Shown: in pieces, positions 52,340-63,900 of the stretch
Numbering within the stretch: position 1 is the first letter of the stretch
Layout: every line of letters starts with the position of its first letter
Source of the DNA: Andrena cerasifolii
Lineage: Eukaryota > Arthropoda > Insecta > Hymenoptera > Andrenidae
Direction: 5' to 3'
DNA length: 64,000 bases
NCBI RefSeq assembly: GCF_050908995.1
Contig: NW_027484912.1
Coordinates: 124,001 to 188,000, forward strand
Program-made: the position numbers and the translations under genes
Notes under the pieces: model-generated
Databases searched by the model: none
Seen by the model: only the letters and a program-made list of their open reading frames with translations
What the model was told of the DNA's origin: nothing

Positions 52340-53890
52340 AAACGTGAATCCGAAGGAGTTGGTTACGTGCGCGTGACTGATGCATGCGCAGTTTACGCAA
52401 CACAACCACCGTTCCTGTAGATGTTCCCCTCCATCAGTGGTACCTCGAGCCCCGCCAATCCCTGGTTATTGAGGAGCCCGGCGACTATCTCCACAATTTC
52501 TTAGAATTCTTTGTCGAAAGTGAGAGATAAAACTTTCGAATAAAACTTTCGAATAAAAAAAAAAGGTAATTATGCAGAACTGGTGTTTCCTCATCGATTT
52601 CAATTATTTTTGGATATGTTGCCGGGGACATGATTCTGAACAACTTTTTCCTATACATGTTACCACCGCTCGACCTTCGTTGCCGAGATATTTGCCAGAA
52701 ACTATCGGTATTATTATTATATTATTTTATTATCCGGGACAGAAAATCCCATAGTTACAGAAGAACTATATGAACAAAGGGCTTACAGTTACTAGCGCTT
52801 ACTAAACTAAGTTAACACTAAGGTTTTCAACAGACTATATAACAATGGTCGGATTATACCGATAGTTTCTGGCAAATATCTCGGCAACGAAGGTCGAGCG
52901 GCGGTAACATATATAGGAAAAAGTTATTCAGAATCATATCCCCGGCAACATATCCAAAAATAATTGAAATCGATGAGGAAACACCAGTTCTGCATAATTA
53001 CCTTTTTTTTTAATTCGAAAGTTTTATTCGAATAAATGCAACAAATAAAGGATATACTTCCGAATGGCACCAGTGGCCGATCGAGATGAGGTTTGGGTGT
53101 GGGGTGGGGAGGGGGTGTGAACCCTAAATCTAAAATTGTAGCTTCGGGTATTCTTTAATATTTCGTTTCCGAAATATTAATAAAAAATTGTTAATTTATT
53201 TTGGAAATTTATTTACGTTGGTGGAGGCCTCCCTACCCGTGAGCCCTTCTGCCCCCCCCGCCATTTTCCACTTTGAAATTTTGTAATACCCCTCGTAATA
53301 CTCGGCAAGTTTCGTCTCGATCGGCCACCGATTGGAGCTAGACCAGTGCGTGGGACGCGGAAAGCACGACAGCGAACCGATGTGACTTTGGAAATACTCT
53401 AGTATTACTGTACTGTATTGGGAATAAAAACTGATGCAGTTACAAGCATCGCGCGATGAGGTCAATATCGTACATTGTATCGTCGACTGTGAAACGAAGA
53501 AGATGGTTGTGTTAGTAACGTCTGTGTACATAGGTAGATTTCAATGTATTATGCCGAAATTTTTTTATTAATATCTCAGAAACTAAGAAATATCCGCAGC
53601 TGAAATTTTATATTAGAGGGTCTCTCCACCTCCCGCCCAACCCCTCAAAATTTCAGTTCATTCCGTTGGTTGGGTCATACCGTAGTATATCCGCGGATTC
53701 TCTCACTCTGGAATAAAGAATTCTAAGAAATTGTGAAGATAGTCGCCGGGCTGCTAAATAACCAGGGATCGGGGGGTCGAGGTGCCACTGATGGAGGGGA
53801 ACACCTACAGGAGCGGTGGTTGTGTTGCGTAAACTGCGCACGCATCAGTCACGCACACGTAACCAAGGCTCCTGTAGGTGTTTCCCCCTC
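52340..53890. repeat. Foldback repeat with CACGTAACC arms and nested palindrome
   Basis: 52340-52530 is inverted relative to 53690-53890 (shared CACAATTTCTTAGAATTCTTT and GATGGAGGGGAACACCTAC blocks). The centre holds a second palindrome at 52535-53035 (arms with CAACGAAGGTCGAGCGG). Blocks related to the arms occur at 4880-5010 and 45290-45400, in the subterminal parts of the TTAA elements. Confidence 0.65.
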
Positions 53891-54319
53891 CACAAATAAG
53901 TCTGCCCAAGGACTTGTTGCGTGGCAAGCAACAATTCACAAAATGTAAGTATTATATTGTATACTATTATACAGAGTGACTCTCTGGCTAGAGTATTCAA
54001 ACGCGATGCCGCCAATAAGCCGCGCCTCGCTGAGTTTCGTGGACGTCGAAGCTCGCGACGAGATTCATTACGGTGTATTAAAAAATTCTTTATTCTTCAT
54101 TGCATCGATATTGCAGTGATACCAATGCATTCCTGGCATTCTCCCGATTAAAATCATGTCGTGTAATTCGGACTATTTTAACGAAGTTAGCGTGGTACCA
54201 TTTTCATCGGCACGACATCGATTGACGCCATTTTCGCAAAGATCTGTTGAGAAATGCAGAACGTGGAATTCGTCACTTCCACGTAACTCAGCGAGGCACG
54301 GTTTATTGGTGGCATTGTA

Positions 54320-55280
54320 GATCGAGAGCTGGCTATATAGGGGTCAACGTGACTCGATGCAGTCACAGTTCTTATTGTTGGATTAGTGTTGCCGAATGCG
54401 AAATCCCCATCTGCCGAGTCAGTCCGGAGAACTAACGCGGGGGTGGGCGGTCAAACAGGTAAAATTTGCAACATAATAACGTCATTCTTGCTGTTCTGAA
54501 ATTTCATATACTTATTGTTTACGCATTTAATGAACGATATGCAAAATGGCAGACCACCAAGTGGGCCCTAAAGGCGGTTGCCGTTCTAATATGCGGCCGA
54601 CGGCGGTCCCACTAGGGCAAAGGAGAAACAAATGTATATTTCTCCCTTGCACTAGCGCGCAAGCCACGTATCGCGCTTTTCATCGACGCCTGTGTTAGCA
54701 ATATTGAAGCACCACCTTGTAAAAGGGGCTGCAAGGTTGAGCTTACGCAGATGCGGCCAGCGTGACGCCTACAGCGGACGATGGGCCCGACCAGTGCGAC
54801 GCCATAAACATCATAAATTGGCATCGGGGTCCTTAGGAGTTTTCCCAAAAGGACAAGAGGGGACTTTCCACGGGACGGAAAGTCAGTCGATTACAGACCG
54901 GGACTCGAGAAAAACCTTCTCGACTCTACCGACTTTTAACAACGGAATAAATAAAACTATAACGAATAATTTAGAAAGCGAGTTCATACCCTCAACTTTA
55001 GGATCTTCTTACATCTGCCAACGTCTTATCCCCCACTTGGTGGTCTGCCATTTTGCATATCGTTCATTATGCGTAAACAATAAGTATATAAAATTTCAGA
55101 AAAGCAAGAATGACGTTCATTATACTGCAAATTTTACCTGCTTGACCTTTCACCCCCGCGTTAGTTCTCCGGACTGACTCGGCAGACGGCGCTTTCGCAT
55201 TCGGCAACACTAATCCAACAATAAGAACTATGACTGCATCGAGTTACGTTGACCCCTATCTATCCAGCTCTTAGACTATT
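54320..55280. repeat. Foldback repeat
   Basis: 54320-54570 and 55020-55280 are inverted copies (for example GGAGAACTAACGCGGGGGTG and its complement). The centre is GC-rich and has no recognised gene. Confidence 0.65.
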
Positions 55281-55502
55281 GTCTTTGAGGACTCTAGCGA
55301 GAGAATCACGCTGTACCATCTTACTATTTGCCAAAAATAATACATTCAACATTTCATTTCCAGATGAAAGATACGGTCCCGACCCCGTCGGGGGGAAGTG
55401 GAGGGGGGAGAAGGAGAAGAAGGAGGAGAGGAATGAAAGTAGGGAGGAAAAATTAGAAAAAGCTCTAGCAAAAGTAAGTTATGTTGAAATTATGTGTGTG
55501 TA

Positions 55503-55872
55503 CAGTATTATCTCCGTAAGTGTTCGCTGGTCGGGCCGGCGTTGAGCTCCTGTCGTGAACAGATCTCTAATTCCGAGTGTTCGTTTCTCGCTTCTTCCTG
55601 GCCGAAGGGGGGAGCGAGATGGAACGCTTTGCCTGCGCGACGGTCGCGAACGCAAAAGACGGAGTGTCAGGCGTCCGAAAGACGGAGCGAGATAAAACAT
55701 CATCCCGTCGTCTATCTCGTACCGTCCTCGCTCGCTTTCAGTGGCTCTCGCTCGCTCTCGTTCCATCTGGCTCTCGCCTTCGCCGGGCAAGAGTGACACA
55801 GAAGTGGTGGAGATACATAGCAACAAACCCGTATCGTGTGCACCAAACCGAACACATACGGAGACAATACTG
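55503..55872. mobile_element. CAGTATTGTCTCGTTAGCG-family MITE, copy
   Basis: TA-flanked ends CAGTATTATCTCCGTAAG and inverted CAGTATTGTCTCCGTATG, interior like 1215-1592. Reading frames across it are by-products. Confidence 0.8.
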
Positions 55873-56059
55873 TATTATTATTGAAAGTGGTATAAGTCGA
55901 TCTGTAGCTAAAAAATCGTTTGTTTTCTTTAACATTTTTATTGATTATTATTCCATAATAAAATTACACAAGTTTATAGTTTTAAAAACATTACCCGATT
56001 TGATTTACGGATGCGAATATTTTGTTGATTCAAAAGCATACCCTTAAATATCCCAATGT

Positions 56060-56275
56060 ATGAATAAATGGACTTATACCAGTTTAAGAAATAACGGCTC
56101 ATATGTAGGCGTAGAACTAGAAGATGTAATTTTTATGGTACTGTTTCAGATAAAGAAGGAGCTGAAAAAATTAAAATACGGCCGTGGAGGCCGCCGAGGA
56201 GGCCGCCGAGGGGGCCGCCGAGGGGGCCGCCGTGGGGGCCGCGGCGGCAACCCCATTATTATTAATAATTTTTAA
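56060..56275 (+). CDS. Small frame ending in an RGG repeat
   Basis: A 71-codon frame: 45 ordinary residues (MNKWTYTSLRNNGSYVG...) then five RGGR repeats and a NPIIINNF tail. The repeat is encoded by a GC-rich tandem unit GGCCGCCGAGG in otherwise AT-rich DNA. RGG boxes bind RNA in known proteins. The preceding frame (55873-56046, ending LPDLIYGCEYFVDSKAYP) is in another frame and may be part of the same lost gene. Not recognised; it could be chance. Confidence 0.3.
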   Translation: MNKWTYTSLRNNGSYVGVELEDVIFMVLFQIKKELKKLKYGRGGRRGGRRGGRRGGRRGGRGGNPIIINNF

Positions 56276-56400
56276 AATTATCACATAAATATTAAATATT
56301 TAAATATATAATATTTCTAATTGATCAATGATTGTTCATTTTCTTTGTTTCAATGGAATGTAAAATTTTCTCATTTTCTATTGTATCGACATGAACGTTT

Positions 56401-56592
56401 CAGTAACATACTGCTGAGATTTTCCAGATGAAAATGAATTTAAACACGGTATAAATCGGATTATTTTTAGCATTATTAGATTAGAAATGTTTCGCATTTA
56501 TATTTAATTATCTAGTACAGTTCTAGAAATAATCCGATTTATACCGCATTTGAATTCATTTTAATGTGGAAAATCTCAGCAGTATGTTACTG
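56401..56592. mobile_element. 192-bp palindromic MITE
   Basis: Inverted arms CAGTAACATACTGCTGAG and, further in, AAACACGGTATAAATCGG. No gene. Confidence 0.65.
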
Positions 56593-56663
56593 AATATTGA
56601 AAACGTGACATTTTACATTTTATCAACATTGTACGCCTCTCCAACCGAGATTACAAGTTGCCG

Positions 56664-57347
56664 CAGAGTGGGGCATTTCGGGTCGAAACACGGCACAAAA
56701 CATTTTCTCACCCATATCATATATTTATCGTTAATTTTTCCATTTCATTCAGTTAGGACGTATACTTGTGATCCTATTGGTACAGAAAAATTAATGAAAT
56801 TTGTTTATTTAATGGGTCATAGTACTTTTTTACAAATTGCCGACAATATCGTGCACACTGTGCATTGGAAAAAGTTCCGCATCTTTCACATGTAAAAAGA
56901 CTTCAGTTACTTTGAATTTCAATGGCAGGAAAGGCATTTTTGTAAAAAAAAAAAAGCCTCATAGACCCCTTCTCGTCCCTCTAACTACCTCGTTTGAACT
57001 CCCGTTAAAAATAAACAATGAAAATTGGGACATTCAGTAAGATATAATTCCAAAAATATCAGGGATATCAAAATCAAATTTGGTACACTTCAAATACACA
57101 CTTCAACACTTAATTCCACCAAAAATTAGTTGAATTAAGCAAACAATAATACTATAAACAACAATACAAATTCTGAAGAGTTTCGTGGTTCTCTTCTTCG
57201 AAACCGTATAGTCGCGTTAAAAATTAATGAATATGAAAAACAATCATAATACCTGCAATCAACTACCTGTAAAAGAAAATTTGCAGTTTAGCGATATTTT
57301 TGTAAAAGAACTTAGTGCCGTGTTTCGACCCCAAATGCCCCACTGTG
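56664..57347. mobile_element. Transib-type MITE with YGCCG flanks
   Basis: Inverted ends of about 34 bp start CAGAGTGGGGCATTT on the left and CACAGTGGGGCATTT on the right. Flanking pentamers are TGCCG and CGCCG. This matches the Transib pattern seen at 7296-8261 and 34107-37094. Confidence 0.7.
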
Positions 57348-57366
57348 CGCCGCCGAACAGCCCAAA

Positions 57367-57593
57367 TCCTCGCTGGTCGGGACCGGCGCGGCGTTGAGCT
57401 CGTATCGCGAGCAGAGCCCTAATTCTCAGTGTTCGTTTCTCGCTTCTTTTTAGCTGATAGGGGGAGCGAGATGGAACGAGTGTCAGGCGTCCGAAAGACG
57501 GAGCGAGACAAACAACATCTCGTCGTCTATCTCGCACCACCCTCGCTCGCTTTCAGTGCCTCTTGCTCGCTCTCGTTCCATGAGACAATACTG
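57367..57593. mobile_element. Left-truncated CAGTATTG-family MITE
   Basis: The right end (GAGACAATACTG followed by TA) and interior match 55503-55872, with an internal deletion and no left terminus. Confidence 0.65.
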
Positions 57594-58121
57594 TAGTATC
57601 TTTTATTTGACTTTATCCAGATATTATCTTTGCCCATCTCTGTTCTCCAACTGCTTCGCCGTGATTCATTCAAGCCTCCTTGATGGAAAAATATTGATAG
57701 GGGAAATGCGGCAACAGCGCGATTCGACTCTCGATACGTCTCGGCAACTATGTCTTTCCTACATTTATCGGCTAGATTGGACTTCCACCAGTTTTGATGG
57801 TACAAGGCACGAATATACCATCAACGCCGGTGACGGAGAAACCTTGAAGCTTCATTCTGTCATTTTTCGGGCTGTCCTGAGTACACGATTCATAAATTCA
57901 TTATTATTTCAACGTACGGTGCTTATTAGCGTTCAAACGGACCAGACCACCCTGCACGAAAGTCTACCGAAGGCAACTAAACCCGCAAAAGCGTCCACCG
58001 TGCCGATTCCAGGACGAAAGTTGTAATTTACGGTTTGCTTACTACATCGCGTATACGTGCACGCTTTTCCTAGCTTGTGTGAGCGTACTCACACATTCAA
58101 AGGCCCGCGGAGACGGCCCCC

Positions 58122-59313
58122 TTAAGGCAGATATGTAGTTTACCGGACTCAATCAGAGGATACTTGGCCACGTCATGATCTGCAACCAATAGAGGTTCCC
58201 GACAGATGTAAGGTTGCACACACTACAACCAAGTTATATTATGAATTTTTAGAAAGATATTTGTCGTTTACTTTGTTGCAGCGGGTTATTGGAGATTGCT
58301 TGAGGTTCTATGAAACCACATGTAACAAATTGAAACGCAGAGGACTTTTCACTTCCGATGAGCTCAGGCAGGCACATGTTAGGATCATTAAGTTATTGCA
58401 AGCATCAGTTTTTCCAAAAAAGATTCATGATTTAATCGCTAAAAACACTCTGGAGCGTGGAAATCGATTAACTCTTCTATATGTCCATTTTTATATGACG
58501 ATGACCTCCTGCGAGTAGGTGGTAAATTAAAACACTCGACACTAGCATATTCAATTAAGCATCCGTTATTGTTGTCTCAAAATCAGAATTTAATTATTCG
58601 GGAGTTACATCTGAATCACGGTCACGCTGGAACGCAGGGCACGTTGCACGCGGTGCGCAAAAAATACTGGCCGATTAATGGCAATGGTGACGGTTAAGTC
58701 TGTCCTACGGAAATGCACAACCTGTCATAAATTGATACCAATAGTCCCTCAATATCCAATGGGGCAATTTTCGAAGGACAGGGTGTCATTCAGTCGACCG
58801 TTTTTGATAGCTGGAATGGATTACTCTGGCCCATTTCACACGAAGGAGAAAAAATACAGGAGCACAAAGAAAACGAAATGCTATGTGGCAGTGTTTGTTT
58901 GTTTCAGTACCAAGACGGTACATTTAGAACTCATGGGTGATCTAACGTCTGACGCATAGAAATGCAGCTTTGAAGCGTTTTTCGCTAGACGCGGCAAGGG
59001 TACCGATATCTATAGCGATATCGGATCTAATTTTGTTGGTGCAAATCGCGAATTGCAGAAGCTGTGCACCGCGATTACCGCAGAAAATCGCGATAACCAC
59101 ATTTATAAATATTTAGTTGACCAACAGGAACGTTGGCATTTTATCCCGTCGCGAGCATTTTGGTGAGTTATGGGGGGCAGCAGTAAAATCAGCAGTGATA
59201 CTTTGTTCGCCTTTCAAGATCTTGTCACGTGTTTATCTGAGATAGAACTTATCCTTAATTCTCGCCCATTGATTCCGTTGTCATCTGTTCCTAATGATGT
59301 AACACCTTTTACT
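58122..59313 (+). pseudogene. pol: BEL/Pao pol, right half (linker and integrase)
   Basis: Starts in phase with the left half: after TTAA the frame gives a short segment with one TAG where BEL/Pao proteins have tryptophan. Then FTLLQRVIGDCLRFYE (58261), HHCC-like HLNHGHAGTQGTLHAVRKKYWP, RKCTTCHKLIP, MGQFSKDRVSFSRPF and DYSGPFHTKE with YVAVFVCFSTKTVHLE of the integrase core, and LILNSRPLIPLS. Frameshifts and stops are numerous. It is cut at about 59314 by a TTGC-rich element. Confidence 0.82.
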
Positions 59314-59745
59314 CATACAGCATACTTCGTTGCGGCAACCTTGCAAGAATGTTGCAGCAACCTTGCTACAACATTGCACGGAGCGGACATAGAATTATTG
59401 CTGCAACTACCATTTAAACCTAAAATATTTCCGTTGTTTTTAATGATACGAGAAAATGTCTAAGGAAAAAAATGTTTGCTTCAGAGAGACAATTATTCTG
59501 ACGGAGACGTTTGAATAATTTGAGTTTAAAGTTTTGCATAGTAGGAGTATAAGTTCGAATACGTTAGCACTCTTATCAATCAGTGGTTGTAGCTGCGGTG
59601 ATAAAGTGTTCGCCTACGACCCTACAGGTTGCCGGTTCAAATCCTCTTAGGGGAAAAGAATTTTCTTTGAGAAAAAGGAACACGGGCTTTATACTTCTAT
59701 GATTGTGCACACATAGGGTACGCGATACAGTTATTGACCAGGGTA
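59314..59745. mobile_element. Shortened TTGC-rich element inserted in BEL/Pao
   Basis: Begins CATACAGCATACTTCGTTGC and matches 9906-10800 with the equivalent of 10310-10620 deleted. It includes the tRNA-like segment at 59586-59660 (box B GGTTCAAATCC). The right terminus is not defined. Confidence 0.65.
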
Positions 59746-60249
59746 CAAAAGTAAGTACTTCACCACTTCAAATTTCTGCCGTCATAGTCTAATAGACATG
59801 CGCGCTTCCGCATCAATGATGCACTTTGATCAGAAAAGAGAGTTCTACCTTTCCTTTAACCAAGAATCGATGATTTCAGTACAAGCATTTCGCCGTGAGA
59901 TCGTCGGAAAGGAAAACGTGTAATTTCGACTCTCAAAAAATCCAGAGTCCTAAAAAAACGGACGCGTGAATCAATTCAAACTCTAGGATCAAAGAAGCTT
60001 ATTGAGATCATTCGAATTTTTTTTCGATAACAGGTTAACCTTCGTACGAGTGGCACTAGACCTTCTACCTTTCATAGACCATCCAAGAGCGTCCTGCCAA
60101 ACACTTTGATTGCCACCGTTAAAATTAAGCGTTAGGAAGAACGACCATTCGAGCGCAGAATCGTCTCCAGAAGACTTTATAACACTGAATATTGAATATC
60201 CTATTGTGTTAGCGGACTTTACTTTGTTGGGAAGAGTAAATTTGGAAAG
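59746..60249. other. Unannotated stretch
   Basis: No recognised gene. Short frames such as the one at 60110 may be the decayed 5' part of the gag that follows. Confidence 0.35.
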
Positions 60250-60633
60250 GCAAGAAATGTTGTTGCACGGGATAATAGCCCCTCTTCCCCTGGAACAACA
60301 CCGGACGTGAAAAAAATATCTACCGCGTTATCGTCAGTCCATAAATCGTACTATGATCGTCAAACGAGCTTGCAGAATTTTTTAAGTCTTATACAAGTGC
60401 CTCAGAGTTTTTTCCCACAAGCGAATTGCTGCGTTACTTGAAAACAGTAATAGGAACCAAAATAAAAGGCAAGGCAGTCAAGGTACTAGAGAACAAGGTA
60501 ATAGATAGTTTCGATCAGTTAAACGACATCTTAACATCCTTATTTGTGGACCAAAGGTCAGTAGGAACAGTTAGGGCAGAGTTTCACGCCTGCCACCAAC
60601 CCGATAGCGAGAGTCTAAAACTATTCGCGTATA

Positions 60634-61899
60634 CAGGGTGTCCCACTAAGGAGTGGACAGCGCGATATCTCTTAAAGTATTGTCGATATAAATATAAAAA
60701 AAATAGGGAATTGCATGGTTCGAGGGGGCCCATTTATTAGCGCGAACGAATTTTGTTTTCGATTATTATTTTAAAAGATACGATGGTCAAGTTTGGTTTT
60801 TCAAATGGAACTATTTTTTTTGAAGACCTGAGTTGATAGTGCGTTCCAAGACAAATTCAATAAGCTTTAATGTATACACTTTATTTCCACTGATTTTTAA
60901 GATATTGCGCTTGCAAAATTACTGATTTTCACTGGAAGAAAACCCTCTGGAATAGGAAGGACCGGGGTCGGTCTTACTGGCGCTACGGGTGGCATTGCCT
61001 GTTGAAACTGATACCTACCTGCCAAAGGTCTACGACAGGGTTCGCAGGCCCAAAAGCTGGACAATTCTTTTCCGTCAGAAATGCTACTTAGGTAGGTACA
61101 TCTGCGGTGTCGAGAAGCGCATCGTTACTTTTATTTCGCACTTGCTTCTACGCTCGGATGGCCGGTTCTTTTGGGAGGGATGCAAGTTGGATTGGTTAGG
61201 TTAGGAGGAGTGAAACTTGCTAGACTAAATTTCAACCATAGGGAGCAGATTGTATCAGAACCAATCGGATTTGCATCCCTCACAAACGGCTGCTCTCTTC
61301 AAGAGGCCCTCGTCACAGCAATACCCTCCTAACGTAACCAATCCAACTTGCATCCCTCCCAAAAGAACCGGCCATCCGAGCGTAGAAGCAAGTGCGAAAT
61401 AAAAGTAACGATGCGCTTCTCGACACCGCAGATGTACCTACCTAAGTAGCATTTCTGACGGAAAAGAATTGTCCAGCTTTTGGGCCTGCGAACCCTGTCG
61501 TAGACCTTTGGCAGGTAGGTATCAGTTTCAACAGGCAGTGCCACCCGTGGCGCCAGTAAGACCGCCCCCGGTTTTTGCCATTTCAGAGGGTTTTCTTCCA
61601 GTGAAAATCAGTAATTTTGCAAGCGCAATATCTTAAAAACCAGTGGAAATAAAGTGTATACATTAAAGCTTATTGAATTTGTCTTGGAACGCACTATCAA
61701 CTCAGGTCTTCAAAAAAAATAGTTCCATTTGAAAAACCAAACTTGACCATCGTATCTTTTAAAATAATAATCGAAAACAAAATTCGTTCGCGCTAATAAA
61801 TGGGCCCCCTCGAACCATGCAATTCCCTATTTTTTTTATATTTTTATCGACAATACTTAAAGAGATATCGCGCTGTCCACTCCTTAGTGGGACACCCTG
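60634..61899. mobile_element. 1.27 kb palindrome, CAGGGTGTCCC family, copy 4 (inside gag)
   Basis: TA-flanked, same ends and arms as the other copies, more diverged in the middle, with about 60 extra bases at the centre (61270-61330). It splits the gag frame. Confidence 0.9.
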
Positions 61900-62148
61900 T
61901 ATAGAGTAAAGAAATTCGTAGGAAAATTATCCGAGCTATCGGTAAAGCCAGGGAACAGAGACGAGGTAAATGACGCGTTGATAGAATCAGTACCAGAACG
62001 CGCCTTTAAATTTAGCTATAGCCGCAGTGATAGAGAAGGAACAAGCAGGGTCTAAGCATCACGCGAAATTTTAGGAAGTTCGATAACAATCAGCCCAAGA
62101 TAAGGGAAGGCTCAAATGCACCGCGCTGCGAACGTTGTAATAAACTAA

Positions 62149-62716
62149 GGTCGTGTTCAGATATATTGGCCGGTGAGCTTCGTGAGGGGTATTCTCCTAC
62201 CACATCACTTGGGGATTCGGTGCCCGTGAGGTACGTATACCCGCAGCGAAGCATCTCCACCACTTTCTCGTTTCTTTCTTGCTCTCTTTCCATCTCGCTC
62301 TCTCCATCACAGAATAAGAGCGAGTCAGAATTGTTGGGGATAGCGCCAAGCTCCTGACATGTAGTCAAAACCGAATTCTTAACGTAGAAATACGTACATC
62401 AGAATAGGTGTGCGTCAGGTCCGAAAAAATTCAGGAAATTTATTGGTCAGAACATTGATTCTTTCTTGATAACTTCGTCTCGTATTGGGCTACGCATATC
62501 TTCGTAACGCACACAACTACTACGCTAAGAATAAACAACAGCTACACCCCTTCGTTCAGGCGGAGCCGAGCAGCGTTCCCGTTACCCCACCATACCCCTC
62601 GGGGGCCCAGCAACTTCAACTGCCAATCCACGATCACCAGGTGGCGGTGGCTGATTTCTGCTCGCGCGCTGCTCGCGAAACCGAACTCACTGGCTGATAT
62701 ATCTGAACACGACCTT
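62149..62716. mobile_element. MITE with GGTCGTGTTCAGATATAT ends (inside gag)
   Basis: Inverted ends GGTCGTGTTCAGATATAT bound 568 bp; the flanks are CTAA and TTAG, so the duplication cannot be fixed. GG/CC ends are reminiscent of PIF/Harbinger, but without a clear TWA duplication I leave it unassigned. Confidence 0.65.
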
Positions 62717-63138
62717 AGAACATTTAGGAAGAAATTGCTATATGCCGATAGTATCGAAAGTATCCGACGCAACCGATGCACATAAAAAGGGAAGTTCAGG
62801 ACGTCACAGTAGTCTGTTACTACTGCAAAAAACCGGGACACCAAATCAGGAAATGCAGGGCTAGAGAGAGAGAGCAAATGAACGAGAATACAGACCGCGC
62901 AATACAAGCACGAACTACAGACGCGAAAAATTTAGACAGAATTGTAACAGAACTCCGGGTCGAGAATCACCTAACGAAAATCGGGATTACCCAAACGCGA
63001 GCCGCGGAACAACCGATGATAGACAAACTAATGCATGACCTACGGTAGAGTCATACCGAGCGAACCTGATAGTGGCATCCCAGCTCGAAAATACTAATAG
63101 AAATTGGGACGCCGGAACTACTAGAAGAAAGAGCGAAT

Positions 63139-63402
63139 ATGCTAGACGACACCGGTGCCGATATTACGTTAGTGAAGATAGGAAAGGTCTTGAACGACGA
63201 TCGCGCCGAGGGCCAAGTAGTCTCCTTGGGAGGTATAGCCCCAATGGAAATTAAAACGCTATGTCTAGTACAATTAACCCACCGGCAGGCGCGCGGGTGT
63301 ACTCAGTACATGGAGGTCAGTTTTTGGCTGGAAAAGCCGTTTTACCCTGATCTATTCTACCCAGCACCCCTATGTATTCTTCCAGCGGACATTTTTGCAT
63401 AA
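63139..63402 (+). pseudogene. Retroelement protease fragment
   Basis: The frame opens with MLDDTGADITLVK, the catalytic motif of retroviral-type aspartic proteases, followed by about 75 residues. It follows the CCHC-containing gag segment closely and belongs to the same element. The reverse transcriptase is not present in the rest of the window. Confidence 0.7.
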
Positions 63403-63509
63403 CGCTACGTACTTGTCAGGTTCAAATTCAGTTTGTAAGCCTCTCTGATTGAATGAAAACGAAACTATGCCGCGTATCCTACCGGCGAGCGCGCCCGTGT
63501 ACTCACAAG

Positions 63510-63900
63510 TTTCCCAGGTGTCCGCCTTCGATTCCTTTGGTTTTTGGATATGTTTTGGAGGATCGAAAAATAAGAAACAGGTGACATTTTAATTTGCCCT
63601 ATTTGCACGTTTAAGGGGTGAAACCACCCCTCAAAGGTTTTCAGGTGTTCGTCTCCGATTGCTTTGGTTTTTTAAATTCTTATGAAATGTGAGGGGTGGT
63701 TTCACCCCCCCCCCCCAAACATGCAAACAGGCCAAAATAAAAAGACACCAGTTTCTTATTTTTCTGTCCTCTAAAACATATCCAAAAATCAAAGTAATCA
63801 GAGGCGAACACCTGAAAACCTTTGAGGGGTGGTTTCATCCCTAAACATGCACTCAGGCCAAAATAAAAAGACACCTATTTTTATTTTTCTGTCCTCTAAA
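63510..63900. repeat. Inverted and direct repeats with GGGGTGGTTTCA blocks
   Basis: Blocks with TTTTGGATATGTTTT, AGAAACAGGTG and GAGGGGTGGTTTCA recur in both orientations (63510-63690 against 63700-63900), including a run of 14 C at 63706. It is probably a foldback element cut by the window end. Confidence 0.55.

Larger units (their letters stand above)
45012..58121 (-). mobile_element. 13.1 kb TTAA-flanked transposon carrying a Mutator-like/YqaJ transposase
   Basis: Perfect inverted ends GGGGGCCGTCTCC, each flanked by TTAA (45008-45011 and 58122-58125). The surrounding BEL/Pao pol frame continues across the site if the element and one TTAA are removed, which proves the insertion. Subterminal blocks (45012-45400 and 57745-58121) match those of the non-autonomous element 4659-7236. 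The only gene that looks like its own is the transposase at 48220-52236; the rest of the length is nested MITEs. The superfamily is uncertain (TTAA duplication suggests Kolobok-like). Confidence 0.8.
60250..63048 (+). pseudogene. gag: Ty3/gypsy-like gag interrupted by two MITEs
   Basis: Segment one (to 60633) has a capsid-like LLRYLKTVIGTKIKGKAV. It continues in frame after the foldback insertion (61902: KKFVGKLSELSVKPGNRDEV), then decays before a second insertion at 62149-62716. The last segment (62776-63048) has a CCHC zinc knuckle (CYYCKKPGHQIRKC), the nucleic-acid-binding part of Gag. The presence of the knuckle distinguishes this family from the env-bearing retrovirus at 16-30 kb. Confidence 0.7.

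Noticed and set aside
52572..53035. Frames in the 52.5-53.0 kb palindrome
   Set aside because: The arms are inverted copies; no gene motif.
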